51,441 nucleotides of DNA from NCBI GenBank assembly GCA_003094555.1, contig NATW01000124.1, positions 1 to 51,441 of the forward strand, given 5' to 3'. Position numbers and translations under genes: made by a program. This DNA comes from a gamma proteobacterium symbiont of Ctena orbiculata (GTDB lineage: Bacteria; Pseudomonadota; Gammaproteobacteria; Chromatiales; Chromatiaceae). Numbering within the stretch: position 1 is the first letter of the stretch; each line of letters starts with the position of its first letter. Under the pieces are notes generated by a model. That model was not told the origin of the DNA. It saw nothing but the letters and a program-made list of their open reading frames with translations, and searched no databases. Below, in pieces: positions 44,195-51,441 of this stretch.

Positions 44195-44953
44195 TTGACG
44201 AATAGAAAAGTTGTTTCATTTGAAAATATCAAGGTCGCCTGCAAAAACTGCAGTCTTTCGACCCTTTGCCTCCCCATGGGACTCACCCCTGAAGACATAG
44301 AACGCCTGGACTCCATTATCAAGCGAGGTCGCCCCTATCATCGCGGTGATCATCTCTATCGGGGTGGCGACAAGTTCCATAGCCTCAGAGTCATCACCAG
44401 TGGCTCGGTCAAAACCTATTCACCCAATGAAGATGGCGGTGAACAGGTACTCGGGTTTCACCTGCCGGGGGAACTGATTGGTTTGGACGCCATTCAGGAC
44501 GACAACCATAACTGCTCTGCAATCGCCCTTGAGACCACCGCTGTCTGCGAGATCCCCTTCTCTCAACTGGAATCCCTGAGTTCCATCATGCCGAGCCTGC
44601 AACATCAGATGTATCGCCTGCTCAGCCGCGAGATCGGCCAGGAGACAGAGATGCTGACCCTGCTGGGCAAAAAGAGTGCAGAGGAGAGGCTCGCCACCTT
44701 CCTGCTCAGCTTTTCCGAACGTTTCAAACAGCGCGGATTCTCAGCCAGTGACTTTTTTCTCAGTATGTCACGCCACGAAATCGGCAACTATTTGGGGCTT
44801 GCGGTAGAGACAGTCAGCCGATTGTTCACCCGCTTCCAGGACGAGAGCCTGCTGCAGGTGGAGAGAAAGCATGTGCAACTGCTGGACATCCCCCGCCTGT
44901 ACGAGATCGTCCAGGGTACAGACCGGGCCAAGTCGACTCAGTCCCGAATCTAA
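44195..44953 (+). CDS. fnr: Fnr/Anr-type oxygen-sensing transcription regulator
   Basis: A 252-residue CRP/FNR regulator with the [4Fe-4S] cysteines Cys16, Cys19, Cys25 and Cys107 (FNR spacing), a cyclic-nucleotide-like sensor domain, a dimer helix and a C-terminal HTH whose recognition helix reads ETVSR, the FNR E--SR pattern. It controls genes in response to oxygen. The start is taken as TTG 44195, seven bases after GGAG; another TTG at 44177 is less likely. A perfect FNR box upstream implies autoregulation. It converges with dnaQ, their stop codons overlapping. Confidence 0.95.
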   Translation: MTNRKVVSFENIKVACKNCSLSTLCLPMGLTPEDIERLDSIIKRGRPYHRGDHLYRGGDKFHSLRVITSGSVKTYSPNEDGGEQVLGFHLPGELIGLDAIQDDNHNCSAIALETTAVCEIPFSQLESLSSIMPSLQHQMYRLLSREIGQETEMLTLLGKKSAEERLATFLLSFSERFKQRGFSASDFFLSMSRHEIGNYLGLAVETVSRLFTRFQDESLLQVERKHVQLLDIPRLYEIVQGTDRAKSTQSRI

Positions 44954-45651
44954 TGCTTTTTTAACCAGACACAAGACTCACCCATGGCATCCAACTGCAA
45001 CTGATGGGCTTCGAGTTCCTGCTGATTTGCATGAACGACCTTCAACGCCGGCCTGTTCGACGGCAAACGTTGGATAGTGTCAGCTGAGTTATCGCCAAAT
45101 TCATCGGCGGCAACACCATCCAATACCAGTGAAGCCTGCCCTCCTGTCATCATCAGGTAGACATCGGCCAGTATCTCGGCATCCAGAAGAGCGCCATGCA
45201 ACTCTCTGTGAGAGTTATCGATATCGTAGCGTTTGCACAGGGCGTCAAGACTGTTTCTCTGGCCCGGGTGCATCTTTTTCGCCATCATCAGGGTATCGGT
45301 GACTGCGCATAGACCGTCGATTCTCGCAGGGCTCTGCATAAGACCTAATTCATGGTCGAGAAAACCCACATCGAAGGGGGCATTATGGATGATCAGCTCC
45401 GCCCCACTCACGTAAGCGATGAAGTCCTGCGCCAGATCGGCGAACCTGGGCTTATCCTCCAGAAACTCGTTGGTTATGCCGTGCACCTCTATGGCTGCGG
45501 CATCGATCTCCCGTTCAGGCTGCAGATACTGATGGAAGTTATTCCCGGTCAACCTGCGATCAACCATCTCCACACAACCGATTTCGATGATCCTGTGGCC
45601 CTGCTCCGGTTCCAGTCCCGTGGTTTCCGTGTCCAGTACTATTTGTCGCAT
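44950..45651 (-). CDS. dnaQ: DNA polymerase III epsilon subunit (proofreading exonuclease)
   Basis: A 233-residue DEDDh exonuclease with the Exo I motif LDTETTG, Exo II HNAPFDVGF and Exo III HGALLDAEI. It gives the replicative polymerase its 3'-5' proofreading activity. It follows rnhA, overlapping by one base (TGATG). The rnhA-dnaQ neighbourhood with a methyltransferase and mltD matches E. coli. Confidence 0.96.
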   Translation of the reverse strand: MRQIVLDTETTGLEPEQGHRIIEIGCVEMVDRRLTGNNFHQYLQPEREIDAAAIEVHGITNEFLEDKPRFADLAQDFIAYVSGAELIIHNAPFDVGFLDHELGLMQSPARIDGLCAVTDTLMMAKKMHPGQRNSLDALCKRYDIDNSHRELHGALLDAEILADVYLMMTGGQASLVLDGVAADEFGDNSADTIQRLPSNRPALKVVHANQQELEAHQLQLDAMGESCVWLKKH

Positions 45652-46091
45652 CAGTTCAAAATTTCCTCGATCCCCCGGTTGGCCAGATCATCCGCCAGCT
45701 CATTCTCCGGATGGCCGGAGTGACCTTTGACCCAGGCCCACTCCACCTGATGGCGTTTCACCTCCGCATCCAGCATCTGCCACAGATCCGCATTCTTGAC
45801 CGGTTTTCTGGCCGTCGTTTTCCAACCATTCCGTTTCCAATTGTGGATCCATTGGGTGATGCCATTTTTGACATACTGGGAATCGGTGGTCACCCTCACC
45901 CGGCTTTTCTTCGTCAGGCTCTGCAAACCCCGGATGACGGCCAACAACTCCATGCGGTTGTTGGTGGTCTCAGGCTCACCGCCGAACAGCTGTTTTTCAT
46001 GTCGGCCATAGCGTAAGAAAACCCCCCAGCCCCCGGGACCGGGATTCCCGCGACAGGCGCCATCACTATATATTTCTACAACTTGAGCCAT
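45651..46091 (-). CDS. rnhA: Ribonuclease HI
   Basis: A 146-residue RNase HI with the catalytic residues Asp10 ([14 protein letters not shown]), Glu48 (NNRMELLAV), Asp70 (TTDSQYV) and Asp134 (ELADDLAN region). It removes RNA from RNA-DNA hybrids. The start lies inside the end of the methyltransferase gene (26-base overlap), so the three genes methyltransferase-rnhA-dnaQ form one transcription unit. Confidence 0.97.
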   Translation of the reverse strand: MAQVVEIYSDGACRGNPGPGGWGVFLRYGRHEKQLFGGEPETTNNRMELLAVIRGLQSLTKKSRVRVTTDSQYVKNGITQWIHNWKRNGWKTTARKPVKNADLWQMLDAEVKRHQVEWAWVKGHSGHPENELADDLANRGIEEILN

Positions 46092-46848
46092 CTGAATTTC
46101 TCATCGTGGGTTCTGCGGCGGTGGGCAGGACCCGCTTTTTCACCCGCCATTTTGAGCGCAGCGGTGTCACGATAACCTCCCGCTTGACCGCGAGTATGAC
46201 ATATACACCAGCAAGCCTTGGATAGATCTTTTCCCCAATCCCCTCCATGAAGGCGAGTCTCTGCATAATAGGCAGGTGGGATACCGGGGGTCGGTAGTGA
46301 AGATAGACCACCTCTTCCAACTCAAAACCAAGCAATGAGAACCAGTCCTGGATCCGCTTCCCGCTGAAGAAGTGCCCGCACCAGGGAACAGAGGTGGAAC
46401 GCAGGTGCAACAGACGCCACAAGCCCCATTGACTCCAGGGATTGAAACCACTCAGCAGCACCTTACCCTGAGGGATCAACACCCGTTCCACCTCCCGCAG
46501 GACTTGATGGGGATCGGCAGCAAAATCGAGGGTATGGGGCAACACCATCCCATCCACACTGTCGCTGGCAAAGGGCAGGCGATGGCTGTGGGCTTGCAGA
46601 CCTACCCCCGAGCTATCCCCCCCGATCCCCATGACAACCCGGTTGCGGGCCGGACTCTGCTTGAGTAAATCCTGATTGTTATAGGGGAGCCCCAGCTGCA
46701 CCACATGGTAGCCAAACAGGGTGGCAACCCGGGAATCCAGACACTCTGCCTCCTGCTCAGCCAATAGCCTGCCCAAATCACTCGCAAACCAGTTTTGTAG
46801 CTGTTTCTGCTGACAAGATCCCAAATTCAACGACTTATTGTCTCTCAT
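46066..46848 (-). CDS. SAM-dependent methyltransferase (YafS-like)
   Basis: A 260-residue class I methyltransferase-fold protein with [44 protein letters not shown] and the C-terminal YVILAVKRE strand, as in the YafS family next to rnhA in E. coli. The typical GxGxG loop is less clear than in standard enzymes. The start is ATG 46848; an upstream frame without similarity extends to 46914. The substrate is unknown. Confidence 0.85.
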   Translation of the reverse strand: MRDNKSLNLGSCQQKQLQNWFASDLGRLLAEQEAECLDSRVATLFGYHVVQLGLPYNNQDLLKQSPARNRVVMGIGGDSSGVGLQAHSHRLPFASDSVDGMVLPHTLDFAADPHQVLREVERVLIPQGKVLLSGFNPWSQWGLWRLLHLRSTSVPWCGHFFSGKRIQDWFSLLGFELEEVVYLHYRPPVSHLPIMQRLAFMEGIGEKIYPRLAGVYVILAVKREVIVTPLRSKWRVKKRVLPTAAEPTMRNSDGSSCRNI

Positions 46849-47038
46849 TGTTAAGGTATCTACTTTGCTACCGACACTACTGTCAGGTAATCTGTGCAGT
46901 CCGGTACGCCTCAATAGAGGCTTCAGGTTATCAGGTGGTATGCCCGAATGGCAGTCAGCTACGGGTTACCACGCAATATGGAGCACCAGCCATGGAAATG
47001 ATACGCGGCTCTGATACTATTTTCCTCCGATATAGAGT

Positions 47039-48724
47039 ATGTCTACACCAAGCCTTAACAATTCGATGCGGTATTTCAAAATTCCCCTGCGTATTATGAA
47101 CCTATTCGCCATCTGTCTCCTCGCTGCCTGTCAAAGCCTGCCCAACGGCGGCGCTACAAGTGCACTGCAGCAAGTAGAACTCACCCCGGCTGTGACGCAA
47201 ACGCTGCAGACACAGCCGAGCGCTCAAGAGAGTGCCATCACAAGTGAGCGGCTGCCGGATGTGGCCGAGGAGCTGCAGACTACTGTCACAGAACTGACAC
47301 TCCCGGAAGAGCCTGCCGATCTCTGGAGCCGGATGTTGGAGGGTTATCGACTGACCTTTCCCCACAATTCCAGAATCGAGCGGGAATTGAACTGGTACAG
47401 CAAGAATCCGGGGTATATTCAGCGTATCCAGGAACGCTCCCAACCCTATCTCCATTTTATTATGCAGGAGATTGAAAAGCGGGATATCCCCAGTGAGATT
47501 GCCCTGTTGCCAGCCGTTGAGAGCGCCTATCGGCCATTTGCCTACTCACCGGGCCGCGCTGCCGGTATGTGGCAGTTTATCCCCTCCACCGGCCGCTATT
47601 TTGGCTTGAAGCAGAACTGGTGGTATGACGGACGCCGGGATATCGTGGCGTCTACCCATGCCGCATTGGACTATCTGCAGTCCCTCAGCCGGCAGTTCGA
47701 CAATGACTGGGAACTGGCGCTTGCCGCCTACAACTCTGGGGCTGGAACGGTTCGCAGTGCGATTAGACGCAATAAAAAACGTGGCAAGCCAACCGATTAC
47801 TGGTCCCTGAAATTACCTGACGAGACCAGCGCCTATGTACCCCGCTTGCTGGCGTTGGCTGAGATTTTCAGAAATCCTCAGTACTATGCGATCACCCTGA
47901 CACCCATCGCTGATGAACCCTATTTCACCACCGTCGACATTCAATCTCAGCTCGATCTCGCCCTGGCGGCAGAGATGGCGGAGTTGTCCATTCAGGATCT
48001 CTATCTCCTCAACCCCGGCCTGAATCGATGGGCTACCGATCCGGATGGCCCCCACAAACTCAGTCTGCCGCTGGACAAGGTTGAAACCTTTCTCGAAAAG
48101 CTGGCGGCACTGCCCGTGGAAGAGCGACTGACATGGAAACGCTATAAGATCAAACAGGGTGATGCACTGAGCGTTATCGCTAGAAAACATGGCACCACCA
48201 CTAAAGTCCTGAGACAGATAAACAAACTCAAGGGCAACAGAATCCGTGCCGGGAAGCACCTGTTGATCCCAGTCTCCAGTAAAGGCCTCAGTCAATACAC
48301 CTTCAGCGCCGGGCAACGCAAGGCTGCAATCCAGAACAGATCCCGGAGTGGCAACAAACGAAGCTATATCGTGAAGCCGGGGGATAGTTTGTGGAAGATT
48401 GCCAAGGCCCACTCAGTCAATCATCGAAAACTCGCGGCATGGAATGGAATGGCCCCGGGGGACCCCCTGAAACCGGGGCAAAAACTTGTGATATGGGTAA
48501 AGAAAGCCCAATCTTCCGAGCTCTCCCTTCTCAATCTTCAGCCATCGGGTACCCAGAGCAGGCTGCACTATCGAGTCAGACGCGGTGACTCTCTATCCCG
48601 TATCGCTCAGCGTTTCAAGGTGTCTGTTGCCGACCTCAAACGCTGGAATACGCTTGATAGTAAATATCTCCAGCCTGGTCAAAGACTTAAACTCTATGTC
48701 GACGTGACAGAACAGACCCTCTAA
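47039..48724 (+). CDS. mltD: Membrane-bound lytic murein transglycosylase D
   Basis: A 561-residue lipoprotein with the lipobox LLAAC (cysteine near residue 31), a family 23 lytic transglycosylase domain (about 130-290; catalytic glutamate in LLPAVESAY, then GMWQFIPSTGRYFGL and AYNSGAGTV), and three LysM domains (about 385-430, 448-490 and 514-556) that bind peptidoglycan. It cleaves glycan strands to 1,6-anhydro muropeptides. Three in-frame ATGs (47039, 47066, 47096) are possible starts; the first is listed. Divergent from the rnhA unit, as in E. coli, but without gloB. Confidence 0.94.
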   Translation: MSTPSLNNSMRYFKIPLRIMNLFAICLLAACQSLPNGGATSALQQVELTPAVTQTLQTQPSAQESAITSERLPDVAEELQTTVTELTLPEEPADLWSRMLEGYRLTFPHNSRIERELNWYSKNPGYIQRIQERSQPYLHFIMQEIEKRDIPSEIALLPAVESAYRPFAYSPGRAAGMWQFIPSTGRYFGLKQNWWYDGRRDIVASTHAALDYLQSLSRQFDNDWELALAAYNSGAGTVRSAIRRNKKRGKPTDYWSLKLPDETSAYVPRLLALAEIFRNPQYYAITLTPIADEPYFTTVDIQSQLDLALAAEMAELSIQDLYLLNPGLNRWATDPDGPHKLSLPLDKVETFLEKLAALPVEERLTWKRYKIKQGDALSVIARKHGTTTKVLRQINKLKGNRIRAGKHLLIPVSSKGLSQYTFSAGQRKAAIQNRSRSGNKRSYIVKPGDSLWKIAKAHSVNHRKLAAWNGMAPGDPLKPGQKLVIWVKKAQSSELSLLNLQPSGTQSRLHYRVRRGDSLSRIAQRFKVSVADLKRWNTLDSKYLQPGQRLKLYVDVTEQTL

Positions 48725-48771
48725 GGATATCCGGCCGGGCCATCCCCAAACCTTGTGACAGCGGCCCCTGA

Positions 48772-48785
48772 TTGACCTACATCAA
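48772..48785. promoter_or_regulatory. FNR-like box upstream of a small gene
   Basis: TTGAC-CTAC-ATCAA matches the FNR consensus TTGAY-N4-ATCAA. It lies 81 bases before the small gene at 48867 and 47 bases after mltD. The position fits an activated promoter. Confidence 0.6.
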
Positions 48786-48866
48786 TAAACAGGCCTAATT
48801 TATTGACAGCCTACTGTCCCTATTCGAATATCCACAAAATAAGTAGTATTTTTTGAGGCGGGTTCA

Positions 48867-49055
48867 ATGAGTGATGAATGTCATTTAAGAGAAGGTGTTG
48901 AACTGAATCTGGCAGATGTGGAAAAGATTGCCATGGGGCTGAAATCACTGGCCAGCTATTCAATGCTCGCCTACGAGCACGATGACGATCCGGAAGACCT
49001 GGACGAGATCGTCCAAGAGGGGCTGGATGCCATCGATCGTTTGTTCAATTGCTGA
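48867..49055 (+). CDS. Small acidic protein behind an FNR-like site
   Basis: A 62-residue acidic, helical protein (MSDECHLREGVELNLADVEK ... DEIVQEGLDAIDRLFNC) with cysteines at position 5 and at the C-terminus. A GAGGCGG site precedes the ATG by six bases. No family is known to me. The FNR-like box upstream suggests it is used under low oxygen. Confidence 0.7.
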   Translation: MSDECHLREGVELNLADVEKIAMGLKSLASYSMLAYEHDDDPEDLDEIVQEGLDAIDRLFNC

Positions 49056-49119
49056 AATAATCTGATTCCGTTCGAACATTCATCCGCCACCGACGAGACA
49101 GCGGCGGCGGTCTGGCGTG

Positions 49120-49266
49120 TCAAAGGATAATCCAGGCTGCAACGCCTAGCCAAAGCATTCCCTTGGCAAGGAAGAACAGAAAACTGACTGCCGTCAACTG
49201 CCGCAGCCAATTCGGTAGCGTGTCAAGACGCTTTTGAATCGATCTCGTCAATTCACTGGTTGTCAC
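49120..49266 (-). CDS. Small single-TM membrane protein
   Basis: A 48-residue protein from GTG 49266 (TTSELTRSIQKRLDTLP, then a membrane helix AVSFLFFLAKGMLWLGVAAWII). A GGGAGAGAA ribosome site lies directly upstream of the GTG, which favours this short form over a longer frame to 49317. Function unknown. It converges with the small acidic gene. Confidence 0.55.
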   Translation of the reverse strand: MTTSELTRSIQKRLDTLPNWLRQLTAVSFLFFLAKGMLWLGVAAWIIL

Positions 49267-49655
49267 TCTTCTCTCCCGGGCTGATTCTGCAAAGGGGACG
49301 ATTTGATCCCATACCACTCTGTGATTCCTGTCCTAATTGTAGAAGCACTCTGGTGATTTGCATATTAGATTACACCAACCAACTTATTAGTTTTTATCTA
49401 TTAGCGGCAACCAGAGGTCAGCGACGACTTTCTGCTATCCGATGCTGCTCTTCTTCTGATTGAGATCATATACCGCCTGAACCCATAGATTTCGCATGGC
49501 ATCGCCGCCAATCACGATGTTAGTATCGGCACCAGTCAACCCGCAGATCATCGCACCTGCCAGCGATATACTGCATACCATGCCTTGATGATGAACAGGA
49601 ATAACAAACACAAAATATCGATAAGGGACTGAAGCAATACAGGGGAGATAACTTT
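49267..49655. other. Intergenic region before the aldolase fusion gene
   Basis: About 390 bases with no firm gene. On the minus strand 49435-49581 is an open frame of 48 codons (MVCSISLAGAMICGLTGADT, then NLWVQAVYDLNQKK) with protein-like character but no clear ribosome site. The right end supplies the AGGGGAG site of the next gene. Confidence 0.4.
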
Positions 49656-50834
49656 ATGCCTTTGGTCAACATGCGAGAGATGCTGCACCATGCCTATGGG
49701 AACGGCTATGCAGTCGGGGCCTTTGATCTGGTCAACCTCGATTTCCTGGAAGGTATACTGGATGCCGCCGAACGCTGTGCTTCACCGGTCATCCTAAGCC
49801 TGGCCGAATCCCATTTTAAGTATTTCGATTTTGAGCTTTTACTGTCCGCGGTTGAGAAGGCGGCGCGCAACGCCTCGGTACCGGTCGCGATCCATCTGGA
49901 CCATGGAGAGAGCTTGCAGTCTGCCATGAACGCCATCAACCATGGCTGCAATGGGGTGATGGTGGATGCTTCTCACAGGTCCCTGGACGATAACATCCGT
50001 ACGACCCGCTCGGTGGTCGAGATGGCTCACGGGTGCGGAGTGCCTGTGGAAGGTGAACTGGGTTATGTCCCAGGCGTCGAGGGTGAGGACGCAGAACGAC
50101 ACCCGGGAAAGGTCAGCTACACGACAACGGACCAGGCCATCCATTTCGTTGAGACTACGGGTATCGATTTCCTCGCAGTCTCCATAGGTACAGTGCATGG
50201 TCGCATGCGGGGCGAAGCGAAGCTCGATTTCCAACGATTACGGGATATCAACCAGGCGTTGGGCCTACCTTTGGTGATCCATGGTGGAACCGGCCTATCC
50301 GAGGACCAGTACCGACAATTGATCACCAACGGCGTGGTTAAAATCAACTACTATACCGCGCTGGCCGATGCGGCAGGCGCCGCCATCCGGAAAAATGTCG
50401 AGGCAACGGAGAATAACGCGTTTACCCAACTGACCCGGGGTGTAAAGGCTGCTGTCAGTGAGGAAGCCGAGCGTTGTATTCGGCTCTGGGGTTCTGCCGG
50501 GCGCGCTACCGAAGTGCTGACCCAATGCACACCCTGGCTTCCGGTGGAGCATCTCATCGTCTACAACGTCAATGGACTGGATGATGAGGGTGTCACAGAG
50601 ATGATGGCCAAAGGGCGGGATGTGCTGTCAAAAATACCCGGGGTGCGTGAGGTCGCAACCGGCAGCGCGGTCAAGACAGATGCCGCCTACCGCTACACCT
50701 GGCTGGTGCAGTTCTGCCACCCGGCGGTGATAGACAGCTACCGTGACCATGCGGACCATGTCGCCTTCGCCGATCAGCTTTTCCGCCCGGTTGCCGGGGA
50801 ACGTATCAGCATCGATTACGCATGGATTGAATAG
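49656..50834 (+). CDS. Class II aldolase fused to a C-terminal Dabb domain
   Basis: A 392-residue protein. Residues 1-285 form a class II (zinc) fructose-bisphosphate/tagatose-bisphosphate type aldolase: NMREMLHHAYGNGYAVGAF, HLDHGES with zinc-binding histidine, VMVDASHRSLDDNI, VEGELGYVPGVEGED, VSIGTVHGRM and VIHGGTGLSEDQ. Residues about 295-390 (LIVYNVNGLDDEG..., VLSKIPGVREVATGSA, DHADHVAFADQLFRPVAG) resemble a stress-responsive A/B barrel (Dabb) domain. An AGGGGAG site precedes the ATG. The enzyme could act in glycolysis or gluconeogenesis; the extra domain suggests a different role or oligomer. Confidence 0.88.
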   Translation: MPLVNMREMLHHAYGNGYAVGAFDLVNLDFLEGILDAAERCASPVILSLAESHFKYFDFELLLSAVEKAARNASVPVAIHLDHGESLQSAMNAINHGCNGVMVDASHRSLDDNIRTTRSVVEMAHGCGVPVEGELGYVPGVEGEDAERHPGKVSYTTTDQAIHFVETTGIDFLAVSIGTVHGRMRGEAKLDFQRLRDINQALGLPLVIHGGTGLSEDQYRQLITNGVVKINYYTALADAAGAAIRKNVEATENNAFTQLTRGVKAAVSEEAERCIRLWGSAGRATEVLTQCTPWLPVEHLIVYNVNGLDDEGVTEMMAKGRDVLSKIPGVREVATGSAVKTDAAYRYTWLVQFCHPAVIDSYRDHADHVAFADQLFRPVAGERISIDYAWIE

Positions 50835-50864
50835 TTAGCATCCCAATTTTTCCAAAAGCCTGTT

Positions 50865-51332
50865 TCAGAGCCCCAGTTCACTAAGTCCGGGGTGATCATC
50901 CGGTCGCCGCCCCAGCGGCCAATGAAAGAGACGGTCCGATTCCTTTATTGGCAGATCGTTGATGCTGGCGAATCGTCGCTGCATAAAGCCTTGTGCATTG
51001 AACTCCCAGTTTTCGTTGCCATAGCTGCGATACCACTGGCCCGAGTCGTCGTGGCATTCGTAGGCGAAGCGCACGGCGATACGGTTTGCCCCAAATGTCC
51101 AAAGCTCCTTGATCAGCCGATAGTCCAATTCACGCGCCCACTTGCGCTGTAGAAATTCCCTCACCTGTTCTCTGCCATGGGGAAATTCTGCCCGGTTTCG
51201 CCACTGCGTATCCTCTGTATAGACAAGCACGACACGCTCAGGGTCACGGGTGTTCCAGGCATCTTCCGCCATGCGAACCTTCTGCGTGGCGCGCTCTTGA
51301 TCAAAAGGTGGAACAGGTGGTTTTTCTTGCAT
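50865..51332 (-). CDS. NTF2-like (DUF1348/SnoaL-type) protein
   Basis: A 155-residue protein with the NTF2-like fold pattern of the DUF1348 family: [33 protein letters not shown], then [10 protein letters not shown] and [30 protein letters not shown]-like tail. Members are small cytoplasmic proteins, function unsettled. The start is ATG 51332, nine bases after GGAG; a longer frame to 51407 has no similarity. Nothing further is visible to the right end of the window. Confidence 0.88.
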   Translation of the reverse strand: MQEKPPVPPFDQERATQKVRMAEDAWNTRDPERVVLVYTEDTQWRNRAEFPHGREQVREFLQRKWARELDYRLIKELWTFGANRIAVRFAYECHDDSGQWYRSYGNENWEFNAQGFMQRRFASINDLPIKESDRLFHWPLGRRPDDHPGLSELGL

Positions 51333-51441
51333 CGTGGTTTCTCCAGAAAACGTGAATCCAAGTATGGTGACAAGTCTGTGTGAATAATTCACCATTTCAT
51401 TATTCATAATTCAACAATATTGCATCGTTCACTCATCTATC

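Noticed and set aside
49435-49581. A 48-codon minus-strand gene before the aldolase fusion
   Set aside because: The frame is open and plausible, but there is no ribosome site or family support, so it is only mentioned in the intergenic entry.

Overview
The window is most consistent with a sulfur-oxidizing gammaproteobacterium of the Chromatiales / Sedimenticola-Thiodiazotropha type. It carries a complete reverse-type dissimilatory sulfite reductase (dsr) operon in the Allochromatium order, a sulfur-globule envelope protein gene, an FNR-type oxygen regulator and ordinary gammaproteobacterial housekeeping clusters. The genus is an inference; no rRNA or tRNA gene was recognised.

Layout. (1) 1-2337: 5' part of pepN, then grxC-hslR and a small cysteine-rich unknown gene. 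(2) 2340-16141, minus strand: fifteen genes dsrA-B-E-F-H-C-M-K-L-J-O-P-N-R-S, which oxidise stored sulfur to sulfite. DsrEFH and DsrC deliver sulfur, DsrAB oxidises it, DsrL couples to NAD(P), DsrMKJOP links DsrC to the quinone pool, and DsrN amidates the sirohaem. Three strong RNA hairpins sit at dsrA/dsrB, dsrC/dsrM and dsrP/dsrN. (3) 16142-18653, plus strand, divergent from dsr: a palindrome-rich intergenic region, a possible 58-residue ORF, a helical unknown, a Cas6/Cmx6-like RAMP protein with no CRISPR array, and a DsrC paralogue with no cysteine. (4) 18785-27606: an envelope and signalling island with a SYLF protein, two related small secreted proteins, a very basic secreted repeat protein, two Ser/Thr kinases, a PF07638-type ECF sigma factor, a beta-barrel protein and a two-TM membrane protein. 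Three of the secreted-protein genes share the same promoter-like motif (CCGAAC-N17-CGCTYT) 60-64 bp before their start codons, so they look like one regulon of the local kinase/sigma pair. (5) 27757-32599: a second ECF sigma factor without an adjacent anti-sigma gene, a LysR regulator divergent from a membrane protein, and an AT-rich, gene-poor stretch ending in a VPxPA-CTERM-type surface protein. (6) 32766-43316: a PKHD dioxygenase with a degenerate receiver protein, two unknowns, then truD-ispF, an HDOD gene, and ispD-ftsB, eno, kdsA, pyrG. (7) 43666-51332: sulfur globule protein, fnr with a perfect FNR palindrome, dnaQ-rnhA-methyltransferase divergent from mltD, a small gene behind a second FNR-like site, a class II aldolase fused to a Dabb domain, and an NTF2-like protein.

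Strongest candidates for something undescribed: the dsr-linked Cas6-like / Cys-less DsrC cassette (16624-18653), and the kinase-ECF-secreted-protein circuit with its shared promoter motif (19466-23813).
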